A stretch of 64,000 nucleotides of DNA, taken from positions 314,501-378,500 of the forward strand of contig NZ_LPWG01000011.1 in assembly GCF_001723285.1 (NCBI RefSeq). Direction: 5' to 3'. This document shows, one piece after another, positions 44,700 to 53,215 of this stretch. Source of the DNA: Methyloceanibacter methanicus (GTDB lineage Bacteria > Pseudomonadota > Alphaproteobacteria > Rhizobiales > Methyloligellaceae). A model generated the notes under the pieces. That model did not search any database, was not told where the DNA came from, and saw nothing but the letters and a program-made list of their open reading frames with translations. Made by a program: the position numbers and the translations under genes. How positions within the stretch are numbered: position 1 is the stretch's first letter; each line of letters starts with the position of its first letter.

Positions 44700-45893
44700 A
44701 TGCGTGTCACCCTCGCACCAGCACACACGAAGACGCGTCCCGCGGACGACGGCGTCGCGCGGCGGCTCCTTGCCGGCGACGGCCCCCATGTGGTGCTGGG
44801 CGGGGATATGGGTCCGGCTGGTCTCGCCACGCCAATTCGGCCGAGCCCCACGACATTGTTCGGGCCGCGCGGCGCCTGCCTTGCAGGCCCTGCAGGGCCG
44901 CTCTTTGTCTGCGACACCGGCCATCACCGCATTGTCGTGTGGAACGAGGTCCCGGACGGCGACACCACACCGGCCGATCTCGTCATCGGCCAGAAGGACT
45001 TCGCTTGCGAAGGGCGCAACGGCAAGGGCGCCCCGGGCCCCGCGACGCTCAACGTGCCCACCGGGATCGCCGCGGCCGGCGGCGTGCTCGCGGTCGCCGA
45101 TGCCTGGAACCACCGCGTGCTGATCTGGCACCGCTACCCCACGGTGTCCAACCAGCCGGCCGATGTGGTGCTCGGCCAGGCGGACTTCACCGGCACGAGT
45201 GCTAATCGCGGCAGCGATGCGCCTGCGGCCGACACGCTGTTCTGGTGCTATGGCGTCGCCATCGCCGACGGCCGTCTCTTGGTCGCCGACACCGGCAACC
45301 GGCGCGTGCTCGTCTGGGACGGCATCCCGACTGAGAACGGCACGCCGGCGGACCTGGTGCTCGGCCAGCGGGACTTCACCACGCGCGACGAGAACGCGGG
45401 CGACGCGCCGGGCGCGCTTGGCATGCGTTGGCCGCACGGGATGGCGATGGCGGGCGGCGCGCTGTTCGTGGCCGATGCCGGCGACAACCGCGTGATGGCG
45501 TGGAACGCGATGCCGTCATCCAACGGGCAGCGTTGCGACTACGTTCTGGGGCAGTCGGGCTTTGCGGGCCTCGATCACAACCGCGCGCATTATTTTCCGA
45601 CTGCGGCGACGGTCAACATGCCCTATGGCGTCGCGACGCTCGGCAACCGGCTTGTCGTGGCCGACACGGCCAATTCCCGCCTGCTCGGCTTCGAGATCGG
45701 GGATCTCGCCATGGGGTCGGCCGCAACCCGTCTTTCCGGCCAGCACGGCTTCGCCGACAAGGGGGACAATCGCTGGGGTGTCGTGACCCGCGACAGCCTG
45801 TGCTGGCCCTACAACGTTTCGGCCATGTCGGACACGCTGACGATCGCCGATTCCGGCAACAACCGCGTTCTGTTGTGGAAGGGCGCGCCATGA
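44700..45893 (+). CDS. NHL-repeat beta-propeller protein
   Basis: The 397-residue protein consists of repeated blades of the pattern LFVCDTGHHRIVVWNEVPDG, then PADLVIGQKDF. Equivalent blades occur at VADAWNHRVLIW, VADTGNRRVLVW, VADAGDNRVMAW and IADSGNNRVLLW. There is no signal peptide. NHL propellers bind proteins or ligands, and members next to group 1h hydrogenases are common but uncharacterised. The stop overlaps the hypF start (ATGA), so it belongs to the maturation operon. Confidence 0.88.
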   Translation: MRVTLAPAHTKTRPADDGVARRLLAGDGPHVVLGGDMGPAGLATPIRPSPTTLFGPRGACLAGPAGPLFVCDTGHHRIVVWNEVPDGDTTPADLVIGQKDFACEGRNGKGAPGPATLNVPTGIAAAGGVLAVADAWNHRVLIWHRYPTVSNQPADVVLGQADFTGTSANRGSDAPAADTLFWCYGVAIADGRLLVADTGNRRVLVWDGIPTENGTPADLVLGQRDFTTRDENAGDAPGALGMRWPHGMAMAGGALFVADAGDNRVMAWNAMPSSNGQRCDYVLGQSGFAGLDHNRAHYFPTAATVNMPYGVATLGNRLVVADTANSRLLGFEIGDLAMGSAATRLSGQHGFADKGDNRWGVVTRDSLCWPYNVSAMSDTLTIADSGNNRVLLWKGAP

Positions 45894-48343
45894 ACCTGCA
45901 CCAGCCCATACCGGCGGAGCAGTCGGGCGCGGTCGAGATCAGGGTCCGCGGACGGGTGCAAGGTGTGGGATTCCGTCCCACGGTCTGGCGCATCGCCCGT
46001 GAGCTCGGTCTCAACGGCGAGGTGCTGAACGATGCCGACGGCGTTCTTGTCCGCCTCGGCGGCAGCGGCGCCGCGATCGCGCGCCTTCTCGAACGGATGG
46101 AGGCCGAACGGCCGCCGCTCGGACGGATCGACCATTTCGAGACGCGGCCCTTCGGCGGCGATCTTCCGCGCGAGTTCCGGATCGCCGAGAGCGTCGGTGG
46201 CACGGCACACACCCAAGTCACGCCTGACGCCGCGATCTGCGAGGCATGCGCCGCCGAAGTCGTGGACCCGTTCGCGCGCCGCTACCGCTATCCCTTCACC
46301 AATTGCACCCATTGCGGCCCGCGCTTCTCGATCGTCACGGGCATCCCCTACGACCGCGCGCAGACAACGATGGCGCCCTTCCCCATGTGTCCGGCATGCG
46401 ATGCGGAATACACAGATCCCGCCGACCGCCGCTTCCACGCCGAACCGATCGCGTGTCACACCTGCGGTCCGACGGCACGGCTGGTGCGTTTCGACGGGCG
46501 CGCGGTGAGCTTCGATCAGCATTCCATGCTCGACGATGTCGATGCGGTTTGCAGCCTTTTGCAGAAGGGCGAGATCGTCGCGATCAAGGGGCTCGGAGGC
46601 TATCAGATCGCCTGCGACGCCACCAATGAGGACGCGGTGACGCGCTTACGGATCTTGAAGAAGCGCGATGCCAAGCCCTTCGCCTTGATGGCCCGCGACA
46701 TCGAGATCGTCGGACGCTATTGCGCGCTCGACGACATTGCGCGACAGGTGCTGCACAGCCCCGAGGCCCCCATCGTCATTCTCCCTGCGAGCGGGACCGC
46801 GCGCTTGCCAGACGTCGTGGCTCCGGGCATGACGACGCTTGGCTTCATGCTGCCGACGACGCCGCTGCACCTGCTGATCTTGCGCCGCATGGACCGGCCG
46901 GTGGTGATGACGAGCGGCAACCTGTCCGATGAACCGCAAGTTACCACCGAGGCGGAGGCGAGCGCGCGGCTTTCGGCCATCGCACCGTATGCGCTGGTGC
47001 ATGACCGGGACATCGCCAACCGCATCGACGACTCCGTCGTGCGCATCATGGCGGGTAAGGCGCGTCTCGTTCGCCGGGCACGCGGCTACGCGCCGGCGCC
47101 TATTCAATTGCCGCCTGGTTTCGAGGCGGCGCCACAGATCTTGGCGCACGGCGGCGAACTGAAGGCGACGTTCTGCCTGGTGAAGGACGGCGAGGCCATT
47201 CTATCCCAGCACCAGGGCGATCTCGAAGACGCGGCGACCTATGACGACTATTGCAAGAACCTCGCGCTCTACGCGACCCTGTTCGATCACGCGCCCGAGG
47301 TGCTCGTCGCCGACAAGCATCCGGAATATCTTTCGACCAAACTCGCCCGCGCCCGCGCCGGAAAGGACGGGCTCGCGACTATCGAGGTGCAGCATCACCA
47401 TGCCCATGTCGGGGCGTGTCTTGCCGAGAACGGGTATCCGCTCGACGGCGCGCCGGTTCTCGGCATCGTGCTCGACGGACTGGGGCTCGGAGACGACGGC
47501 ACGATCTGGGGCGGAGAGTTCCTGCTTGCCGACTACCAAGGCTACGAACGGCTCGCAACGTTCAAGCCTGTCGCCATGCCGGGCGGCGCAGCCGCAGTCC
47601 GCGAACCGTGGCGCAACCTCTACGCCCATCTCATGGCGGAGATGGGCTGGGCGCAGTTTTCTCTGAACTTTTCCGAGCTTGCGCTTTATGCCGCGCTCGA
47701 GGCGCGGCGCGGACCAACGCTCGACGCCATGATCAACAACGGCGTCAACGCGCCGCTCGCCTCGTCATGCGGACGGCTGTTCGATGCGGTCGCCGCCGCG
47801 CTCGGACTTGCCAAGGATGTCCAGGCCTATGAAGGGCAGGCCGCGGCGGCGCTGGAAGCCGCCGTCGACGAGGACGTGCTGCGCGGCGAGGACGAGGCGC
47901 TGGCCTATCCGCTCAACGGCCCGAACCTGCGGGGCTCCGGTCTTCCCTATATCGAGCCGCTCGCCATGTGGAACGCGATTCTCGGCGACCTCATTCTCGA
48001 AACGCCAGCCCCCGTGATGGCCGCGCGCTTCCACAAGGGCCTCGCCAAGGCGATCGCCGTCATGGCGCGGAAGCTCTCCCGGCGCGACAGCGCCGAGGGC
48101 GCGCGCTTCACGCATGTCGCCCTGTCGGGAGGCTGCTTCCAGAACCGTGTTTTGTTTGAGCAGGTCGTGCACCGATTGGAAGCGGAAGACTTCACGGTGC
48201 TCCCCCATGCGCAAGTTCCGGCCAACGATGGCGGACTCGCGCTCGGCCAAGCCGTCATCGGCGCCGCGCAGCTCATACAAAAAGAGATGAGGACAAGGGA
48301 AGGAAACACATCATGTGCCTCGGAATTCCAGGCCGCATCGTAA
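45890..48343 (+). CDS. hypF: carbamoyltransferase HypF
   Basis: The 817-residue protein makes the cyanide-ligand precursor from carbamoyl phosphate. In order it has an acylphosphatase domain (RVRGRVQGVGFRPTVWRIAR), zinc fingers (ICEACAAEVV, CTHCGPRFS, CPACDAEY, CHTCGPTA), a YrdC-like domain and a Kae1-like domain with the metal motif EVQHHHAHVGACLAENG. It overlaps the NHL gene by four bases and hypC by 31. The last residues after QLIQKEM may be poorly conserved because of the overlap. Confidence 0.95.
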   Translation: MNLHQPIPAEQSGAVEIRVRGRVQGVGFRPTVWRIARELGLNGEVLNDADGVLVRLGGSGAAIARLLERMEAERPPLGRIDHFETRPFGGDLPREFRIAESVGGTAHTQVTPDAAICEACAAEVVDPFARRYRYPFTNCTHCGPRFSIVTGIPYDRAQTTMAPFPMCPACDAEYTDPADRRFHAEPIACHTCGPTARLVRFDGRAVSFDQHSMLDDVDAVCSLLQKGEIVAIKGLGGYQIACDATNEDAVTRLRILKKRDAKPFALMARDIEIVGRYCALDDIARQVLHSPEAPIVILPASGTARLPDVVAPGMTTLGFMLPTTPLHLLILRRMDRPVVMTSGNLSDEPQVTTEAEASARLSAIAPYALVHDRDIANRIDDSVVRIMAGKARLVRRARGYAPAPIQLPPGFEAAPQILAHGGELKATFCLVKDGEAILSQHQGDLEDAATYDDYCKNLALYATLFDHAPEVLVADKHPEYLSTKLARARAGKDGLATIEVQHHHAHVGACLAENGYPLDGAPVLGIVLDGLGLGDDGTIWGGEFLLADYQGYERLATFKPVAMPGGAAAVREPWRNLYAHLMAEMGWAQFSLNFSELALYAALEARRGPTLDAMINNGVNAPLASSCGRLFDAVAAALGLAKDVQAYEGQAAAALEAAVDEDVLRGEDEALAYPLNGPNLRGSGLPYIEPLAMWNAILGDLILETPAPVMAARFHKGLAKAIAVMARKLSRRDSAEGARFTHVALSGGCFQNRVLFEQVVHRLEAEDFTVLPHAQVPANDGGLALGQAVIGAAQLIQKEMRTREGNTSCASEFQAAS

Positions 48344-48612
48344 AGATCGACGATGGCGCCAAGCGGCTCGCGACCGTCGATGTCGGCGGCGTGAAGCGCC
48401 AGGTCAACATCGCTTGCATCGTGAGCGACGATCGCCCGGCCGAGAGTTGCGTCGGGGATTGGGTGCTCGTCCATGTCGGGTTCGCCATGAGCCGCATCGA
48501 CGAGAAGGAAGCCGCGGAGACCCTGAAGATCCTGACCGAGCTTGGCGAGGCGCAAGCGGAGATCGAGGCCATGCGGCTCTCCGCCACCGAAGTCGGGAGG
48601 GCCGCGTCATGA
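48313..48612 (+). CDS. hypC: hydrogenase maturation chaperone HypC
   Basis: The 99-residue protein begins MCLGIPGRIVKI, and the Cys after the initiator Met binds the Fe(CN)2CO intermediate with HypD. It also chaperones the large-subunit precursor. The fold is a small OB-like barrel (GVKRQVNIACIV; DWVLVHVGFAMSRIDE). The stop overlaps hypD by four bases. Confidence 0.95.
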   Translation: MCLGIPGRIVKIDDGAKRLATVDVGGVKRQVNIACIVSDDRPAESCVGDWVLVHVGFAMSRIDEKEAAETLKILTELGEAQAEIEAMRLSATEVGRAAS

Positions 48613-49739
48613 AGTACATCGACGAATTCCGCGATCGCGAAAAGGCTGCCGCCCTCATCAAGGAGATCGAGGCCTTGGTCGCCGAAATCCCCATGGCCAA
48701 GGAGCGGCCGATCCACATCATGGAAGTCTGTGGCGGTCATACCCATTCGATCTTCCGCTATGGGATCGAGGGCATGCTGCCGAAGGAGATCGAGCTGGTG
48801 CATGGGCCCGGATGTCCGGTCTGTGTGCTTCCCATGGGCCGCGTCGACGATTGCGTCGCCATTGCCGAACGGCCGGGCGTGATCTTCACGACCTTCGGCG
48901 ATGCCATGCGCGTGCCCGGCTCCAAGAAGAGCCTGATGCAGGCGAAGGCCGACGGCGCGGATATTCGCATGGTCTATTCGCCCATGGATGCGCTCGAGAT
49001 CGCGCGCAAGAACCCGGAGCGCGAGGTCGTGTTCTTTGGACTCGGGTTCGAAACGACCATGCCGTCGACGGCGCTCACCGTCCTCCAGGCCGAACGCGAG
49101 GGCATCGCCAATTTCTCGGTGTTCTGTAACCACATCACCATCGTGCCGACGCTCAAGGCCATTCTCGAAAGTCCCGATCTCAATATCGATGCTTTCATCG
49201 GCCCGGGTCATGTCTCGATGGTTATCGGAACGGCGCCGTACGAATTCATCGCGAGCTTCTACAAGAAGCCGATGGTGGTCTCGGGTTTCGAGCCGCTCGA
49301 CGTGCTCCAGTCCATCTGGATGGTGCTGAAGCAGATCAAGGACGGCCGCGCCGAAATCGAGAACCAATATGCCCGTGTCGTCCCCGACGCCGGCAATAGC
49401 GCCGCGCAGGACGCCGTCGAGAAGGTCTACGAACTGCGCGACTTCTTCGAGTGGCGGGGTCTCGGCTCCATCGACCATTCCGGCGTGAAGCTTCGCGCGG
49501 CCTATGCCCGTTACGATGCCGAGCTGAAATTCGCCCTGCCCAATCTTCAGGTCGCCGACCCGGCCGCCTGCCAATGCGGGGCGGTCCTCAAGGGCGTGAT
49601 CAAACCCTGGCAGTGCGCGCTGTTCGGAACCGCGTGCACGCCCGAGACTCCCCTCGGCGCACTGATGGTGTCGTCCGAGGGCTCATGCGCGGCCTACTAT
49701 CAGTATGGCGGCATCAAAGCCCAAGCAGGTGCCGCATGA
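48609..49739 (+). CDS. hypD: hydrogenase maturation protein HypD
   Basis: The 376-residue scaffold protein assembles the Fe(CN)2CO unit. It shows MEVCGGHTHSIFRYG, HGPGCPVCVLP and the C-terminal [4Fe-4S] cysteines in ACQCGAVLKG, CALFGTACTPETPLG and SSEGSCAAYY. All expected thiols are present. It is translationally coupled to both hypC and hypE by ATGA overlaps. Confidence 0.95.
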   Translation: MKYIDEFRDREKAAALIKEIEALVAEIPMAKERPIHIMEVCGGHTHSIFRYGIEGMLPKEIELVHGPGCPVCVLPMGRVDDCVAIAERPGVIFTTFGDAMRVPGSKKSLMQAKADGADIRMVYSPMDALEIARKNPEREVVFFGLGFETTMPSTALTVLQAEREGIANFSVFCNHITIVPTLKAILESPDLNIDAFIGPGHVSMVIGTAPYEFIASFYKKPMVVSGFEPLDVLQSIWMVLKQIKDGRAEIENQYARVVPDAGNSAAQDAVEKVYELRDFFEWRGLGSIDHSGVKLRAAYARYDAELKFALPNLQVADPAACQCGAVLKGVIKPWQCALFGTACTPETPLGALMVSSEGSCAAYYQYGGIKAQAGAA

Positions 49740-50800
49740 ACGTCATGCCGTTTCCCAAACCGCGCCGCCTCGGCAAGGTCAACGTGCCGACCGTCACGCT
49801 TGCCCATGGCGGCGGCGGCAAAGCCATGAAGGATCTCATCGACGACGTGTTCGTCTCGGCCTTCGACAATGGCACGCTTGCCCCGCTCGAGGATCAGGCG
49901 CGGATCGACCTGGCGGCCGTGGCCGCGCAAGGCGACCGGCTTGCCTTCACCACGGATTCTTTCGTAGTCGATCCGGTGGTCTTCCCCGGCGGAGACATCG
50001 GCAAGCTCGCGGTTTGCGGCACCGTGAACGATCTGGCCGTTGGCGGCGCCCGGCCGCTCTACCTCTCCTGCGCGGCGATCATCGAGGAGGGCGTCAGCCT
50101 CGATCTGTTACGGCAGATCGCCGGCTCCATGGCGGAAGCCGCCCGGGATGCGGGCGTCGGCATCGTCACCGGCGATACGAAGGTCGTCCACAAGGGGGCC
50201 TGCGACAAGCTCTTCCTCACCACGACCGGCGTCGGCGTATCCGGAAAGGTTTGGAACTCGGCGCCATCTCGCCGGCCCGGCGACATGGTCCTGGTGAACG
50301 GCCTGCTCGGCGACCATGGCGCGGCGATCCTCGGCGCGCGCGGCGACATGGCGCTGGAGTCCCCCATCGAAAGCGATTGCGCGGCATTGCATGGGCTCAT
50401 CGAAGCGCTGCTCGCCGCGGCGCCCGGGACGCGTGCGTTGCGCGATGCCACCCGGGGCGGGCTCGCCACGGTCTTGAACGAGATCGCGGACGCTTCAGAC
50501 ACGGAAATCGAGATCGACGAGACGACGACTCCGATCCGCGAGGAAGTGAAGGGCTTCTGCGAGATTCTGGGGCTCGACCCGCTCTATCTCGCCAATGAAG
50601 GCAAGGTCGCCGCGGTGGTACCGCCGGAGGAAGCCGACGCCGCGCTATCGGCCATGCAGGCGCATCCCTTGGGCGCAGGCACCCGCATCATCGGCACGGT
50701 GAAAGACGGCGAGCCGGGGCGCGTCACCATGCGCACCGTCTTCGGTGGGCGGCGCATCGTCGACATGCTCGTCGGCGAGCAGCTTCCCAGGATCTGTTAG
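49736..50800 (+). CDS. hypE: hydrogenase maturation dehydratase HypE
   Basis: The 354-residue protein has the PurM-like ATP-binding fold (TLAHGGGGKAMKDLIDDVFV; TTDSFVVDPVVFPGGDIG). It ends PRIC, whose terminal Cys is carbamoylated by HypF and dehydrated to thiocyanate. The conserved tail confirms an intact gene. It precedes hypA by nine bases. Confidence 0.95.
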   Translation: MNVMPFPKPRRLGKVNVPTVTLAHGGGGKAMKDLIDDVFVSAFDNGTLAPLEDQARIDLAAVAAQGDRLAFTTDSFVVDPVVFPGGDIGKLAVCGTVNDLAVGGARPLYLSCAAIIEEGVSLDLLRQIAGSMAEAARDAGVGIVTGDTKVVHKGACDKLFLTTTGVGVSGKVWNSAPSRRPGDMVLVNGLLGDHGAAILGARGDMALESPIESDCAALHGLIEALLAAAPGTRALRDATRGGLATVLNEIADASDTEIEIDETTTPIREEVKGFCEILGLDPLYLANEGKVAAVVPPEEADAALSAMQAHPLGAGTRIIGTVKDGEPGRVTMRTVFGGRRIVDMLVGEQLPRIC

Positions 50801-50809
50801 AGGCGTCTC

Positions 50810-51148
50810 ATGCACGAACTCGGCATCACACAGAATATTGTGGCCATCGTCAGCGAGGCGGCGAATGGACGCAAGGTGCGCCGCGTGACGCTGGAGATTG
50901 GCGAACTGTCCGGGGTGATGGCCGACGCCGTCGCGTTCTGCTTCGACGTCGTCGCGCAAGGCACCGTGCTTGAAGGCGCAGAGCTCGACATTCGATCCAT
51001 TCGCGGCCGCGCCCGCTGTAGCGACTGCGGCGCCGAATTTGACATGACCGCGCTTTACACCCCTTGCGCCTGCGGCTCGCGCCACTTGGAGCGGCTTCAG
51101 GGCGAGGAACTGAACATCAAGACCATGGAGTTGGAGGAGGCAGCCTAA
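50810..51148 (+). CDS. hypA: nickel metallochaperone HypA
   Basis: The 112-residue protein begins MHELGITQNIV, whose N-terminus and His2 bind nickel. It carries a zinc site of two cysteine pairs, CSDCGAEF and CACGSRH. It hands nickel to the large subunit together with HypB. The stop TAA overlaps the hypB start by one base. Confidence 0.95.
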   Translation: MHELGITQNIVAIVSEAANGRKVRRVTLEIGELSGVMADAVAFCFDVVAQGTVLEGAELDIRSIRGRARCSDCGAEFDMTALYTPCACGSRHLERLQGEELNIKTMELEEAA

Positions 51149-52182
51149 TGTGTGGGCATTGCGGATGTGGAAGCGACGCGAAGGTCACGGTCATCGATCT
51201 GAAGTCGGGCGCCGCTCATAGCCATGAGCATGAGCACGTCCACGAGGATGGGACCCGGCACGCGCACCCTCACGAGCACGATCATGCGCACGGTCATGAC
51301 CATGATCACGACGACCATGCGCACGGTCACGAGCACCATCACGCGCACGAGCACGTTCATGCCGACGGCACGCGCCACAGCCATCCCCATGACCATCCCC
51401 ATGAGCATGAGCATGACCACGGGCACGAACATCACCACCATGGCGACGCGCGAGGAGAGAACGATACGGTCGTCGCCCTCGAAGCGCGCATTCTCGCCAA
51501 GAACGATGCCGCCGCGGCAAAGAACCGGGCCTGGTTTGCGGACCATCGAATCTTGGCTCTCAACCTTGTGAGCTCCCCTGGCGCGGGCAAGACGACACTG
51601 CTCGAACGCACGATCAAGGACATGAAGGACGCGCTGCCGTTGTTTGTCCTCGAAGGCGACCAAGCCACGGCGAATGACGGCTTGCGAATCCGCGCCGCCG
51701 GCGCGCCTGCCGTGCAGGTGAATACGGGAACCGGCTGTCATCTCGAAGCCGACATGGTGGCGCGCGGCCTCGATCAACTCAGTCCGACACCGGACTCCGT
51801 GGTGATGATCGAGAATGTCGGCAATCTCGTCTGCCCCGCCATGTTCGATCTCGGCGAGCACGCGAAGGTTGCGATCCTGTCTGTCACGGAGGGCGACGAC
51901 AAGCCTCTCAAATACCCGCATATGTTTCGCGCCGCAGATCTCGTGCTGATCAACAAGATCGATCTCCTGCCGCATGTCGATTTCGACGTGGCGGCGGCCG
52001 TGCGTCATGCGCTCGACGTCAATCCGCGCGTCAACGCGCTGACCGTATCGGCGCGCACGGGTGAAGGGCTGGGCGATTGGTACGCCTGGCTCAAGACACG
52101 GCGCCTCGCTGCCGGATCGCGGGCGGGAGCGCGCAATGATCCCGGCTCCGGGGACGCCATAGCCGAGGGAGGACGCTCATGA
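51148..52182 (+). CDS. hypB: nickel-insertion GTPase HypB with a His-rich region
   Basis: The 344-residue protein starts MCGHCGCGSD, containing the high-affinity nickel motif CxxCGC. A very long histidine-rich linker (about residues 24-97, dominated by His, Asp and Glu) follows. The GTPase domain has SSPGAGKTTLLE (P-loop), FVLEGDQATANDG and INKIDLLP. The linker probably stores nickel, as in rhizobial HypB. It overlaps the first CBS gene by four bases, which links the CBS proteins to the maturation operon. Confidence 0.95.
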   Translation: MCGHCGCGSDAKVTVIDLKSGAAHSHEHEHVHEDGTRHAHPHEHDHAHGHDHDHDDHAHGHEHHHAHEHVHADGTRHSHPHDHPHEHEHDHGHEHHHHGDARGENDTVVALEARILAKNDAAAAKNRAWFADHRILALNLVSSPGAGKTTLLERTIKDMKDALPLFVLEGDQATANDGLRIRAAGAPAVQVNTGTGCHLEADMVARGLDQLSPTPDSVVMIENVGNLVCPAMFDLGEHAKVAILSVTEGDDKPLKYPHMFRAADLVLINKIDLLPHVDFDVAAAVRHALDVNPRVNALTVSARTGEGLGDWYAWLKTRRLAAGSRAGARNDPGSGDAIAEGGRS

Positions 52183-52613
52183 TCGTTGCCGACATTCTCA
52201 AGAACAAAGGGTCCAGTGTCACGATGGTGCGGCCCGACGAGACGGCATTGGACCTCTCGGAACGGCTTCGAGCCGAACGGATTGGCGCGGCCATTGTCAG
52301 CGCCGACGGGCACGCCGTAGACGGCATCATCTCGGAGCGCGACCTTGCCTACGGCTTGGCGGCCCATGCGAGCCGTCTGCCAACGGTGCCGGTGGCAAGC
52401 TTGATGACAAAGGTTGTCGTGTTCTGTTCTCCCGACGATCCCATCAACGATGTGATGGGCGTCATGACCCAGAAACGAATCCGCCATTTGCCGGTCAAGG
52501 ACGGCGACGATCTCGTGGGCCTCATCAGTATCGGCGACGTTCTCAAGCTTCGTCTCAGCGAGATGAAGCTGGAAGCCGATGTGTTGCTCGATTACGTCCG
52601 TGTACAACGTTAG
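52179..52613 (+). CDS. CBS-domain pair protein at the end of the hyp operon, copy 1
   Basis: The 144-residue product holds two CBS repeats (SERLRAERIGAAIVSADGHA, then ISERDLAYGL; INDVMGVMTQKRIRHLPVKD, then ISIGDVLKLR). It starts inside hypB with an ATGA overlap. Free-standing CBS pairs bind adenine nucleotides. Coupling to hypB suggests a role in sensing energy state for hydrogenase assembly or activity, which is an inference. Confidence 0.87.
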   Translation: MIVADILKNKGSSVTMVRPDETALDLSERLRAERIGAAIVSADGHAVDGIISERDLAYGLAAHASRLPTVPVASLMTKVVVFCSPDDPINDVMGVMTQKRIRHLPVKDGDDLVGLISIGDVLKLRLSEMKLEADVLLDYVRVQR

Positions 52614-52624
52614 GAGACATCAGC

Positions 52625-53062
52625 ATGGTTATGACTGTTGCGAATATTCTCAAGGTCAAGGGGCGCATCTATAAATCGGTGAAGCCGACAGAGACGATCC
52701 GCGAGTTCGCGAAGCACCTGAAAGACGAACGGATCGGCGCCATGATCGTCACGACGGACGGAAAAGCGCTGGACGGGATCATCTCGGAACGAGATATCGC
52801 GCTCGGGCTCGCCGAGCATGGCGATCGTCTGCCCAATATGAAAGTCTCGCAGCTCATGACAAAGCGCGTTGAGGTGTGCTCGCCGCAGGACAGTATCGAG
52901 GAGGTGATGGACATGATGACTCATCGCCGGATTCGGCACCTGCCCGTGCAGGACGAAGGAGAACTGGTCGGCATCGTGACGATTGGCGACGTCGTCAAGG
53001 CGCATCTCGTCGAGGCCCATCTCACCACGACCAGCAGGCTGACACTCGCGCGGAGCGCCTGA
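52625..53062 (+). CDS. CBS-domain pair protein at the end of the hyp operon, copy 2
   Basis: The 145-residue protein is a close paralogue of copy 1 (AKHLKDERIGAMIVTTDGKA, then ISERDIALGL; IEEVMDMMTHRRIRHLPVQD, then VTIGDVVKAH). It follows 11 bp after copy 1, with GGAGACATC before the start. Two copies could form a heterodimer of four CBS units. The gene is the last intact one of the hydrogenase unit on this strand. Confidence 0.87.
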   Translation: MVMTVANILKVKGRIYKSVKPTETIREFAKHLKDERIGAMIVTTDGKALDGIISERDIALGLAEHGDRLPNMKVSQLMTKRVEVCSPQDSIEEVMDMMTHRRIRHLPVQDEGELVGIVTIGDVVKAHLVEAHLTTTSRLTLARSA

Positions 53063-53094
53063 CAATCCCAATCGCCACGCCGGGCCCCGGCTTG

Positions 53095-53200
53095 CCCCGG
53101 GACGCGGACTTGCATCTCGCCGATGGTTTCGCGTTCGCGTCATTCGGCGGATCCGGCACGCCATGGGCTTTGGAAGGCGGAGGTGTGCTCGGACCGAACC
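53095..53200 (+). pseudogene. fragment of a phosphate-selective porin gene
   Basis: The translation RDADLHLADGFAFASFGGSG followed by WALEGGGVLG matches the porin at 29375-30775, where it reads RGADLHLADRFVYTPQFGES, then WALEGAVVLG. Nucleotide similarity is obvious over about 80 bp. No start, signal peptide or barrel remainder is present. It is a decayed remnant between the CBS and MscS genes. Confidence 0.75.
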
Positions 53201-53215
53201 GTCGGCTCGTGCTCG

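Noticed and set aside
51220-51440. Repetitive DNA inside hypB as a mobile repeat
   Set aside because: It simply encodes the histidine-rich linker expected for this HypB type.
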